Below are positions 7,855-7,911 of a stretch of 7,911 nt of DNA, one piece after another. The position numbers were made by a program, and so were the translations under genes. Positions within the stretch are counted from its first letter, which is position 1. Every line of letters starts with the position of its first letter. The notes under the pieces are model-generated. The model did no database searches. It was given only the letters and a program-made list of their open reading frames with translations, and was not told the origin of the DNA. This DNA is from an uncultured Succinatimonas sp. (GTDB lineage: Bacteria; Pseudomonadota; Gammaproteobacteria; Enterobacterales; Succinivibrionaceae): the NCBI GenBank assembly GCA_937896115.1, contig CALBLB010000338.1, forward strand, positions 1 through 7,911, read 5' to 3'.

Positions 7855-7911
7855 TTAGCCGGCAATGCCGGTGATCTTAAGGTCGGTAAACCACTGACGG
7901 TGGCCGGTAAC
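7855..7911 (-). CDS. rplU: 50S ribosomal protein L21, C-terminal end (partial)
   Basis: The last 18 codons and TAA of a gene running in from the right edge encode VTGHRQWFTDLKITGIAG. This closely matches the C-terminus of E. coli L21 (GHRQWFTDVKITGISA). L21 is a large-subunit ribosomal protein that binds 23S rRNA. The position immediately before rpmA is the conserved order. The 5' part, promoter and any leader lie outside the window. Confidence 0.95.
   Translation of the reverse strand, partial: VTGHRQWFTDLKITGIAG

Overview
The window looks like ordinary chromosome of a gammaproteobacterium. The ribosomal protein L27, the ObgE, ApaH and FolA proteins and the L21 C-terminus all read as Escherichia coli-like. 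Gene packing is tight, Shine-Dalgarno sites are clear, and base composition is moderate. The exact genus cannot be read from the sequence. A host-associated anaerobic lineage such as Succinivibrionaceae (Aeromonadales) is a guess, not a result.

Reading the minus strand from the right edge, the first unit is rplU (only the last 18 codons are present) followed by rpmA. It is closed by two tandem hairpins, the second of which is a good intrinsic terminator (7504-7530). Next comes a tightly spaced unit: obgE, folA and two tandem paralogous MATE-family transporters. The gaps are 9, 47 and 5 bases, and the unit probably depends on read-through from rpmA or on a weak promoter not recognised here. 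It ends at a long bidirectional hairpin terminator (2911-2949) shared with apaH, which is the only plus-strand gene and converges on the transporters. apaH and dnaG are divergent, with a 133-base promoter region between them (1929-2061). dnaG runs leftwards to position 57, and a small hairpin lies in the last 56 bases of the window.

Functionally the window combines translation (L21, L27), a ribosome-associated GTPase (ObgE), tetrahydrofolate production (FolA), Ap4A hydrolysis (ApaH), replication priming (DnaG) and two probable cation-coupled drug or metabolite exporters. The most interesting aspect is gene order. From memory, in E. coli folA and apaH are adjacent and convergent. Here they keep that relative orientation, but the MATE pair sits between them, folA is joined to obgE, and apaH backs onto dnaG.

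I see no CRISPR array, tRNA, rRNA, insertion sequence, prophage or defence system. No undescribed system is evident, and all eight genes belong to known families. The only non-coding stretches are short (at most 133 bases) and are described in the entries.
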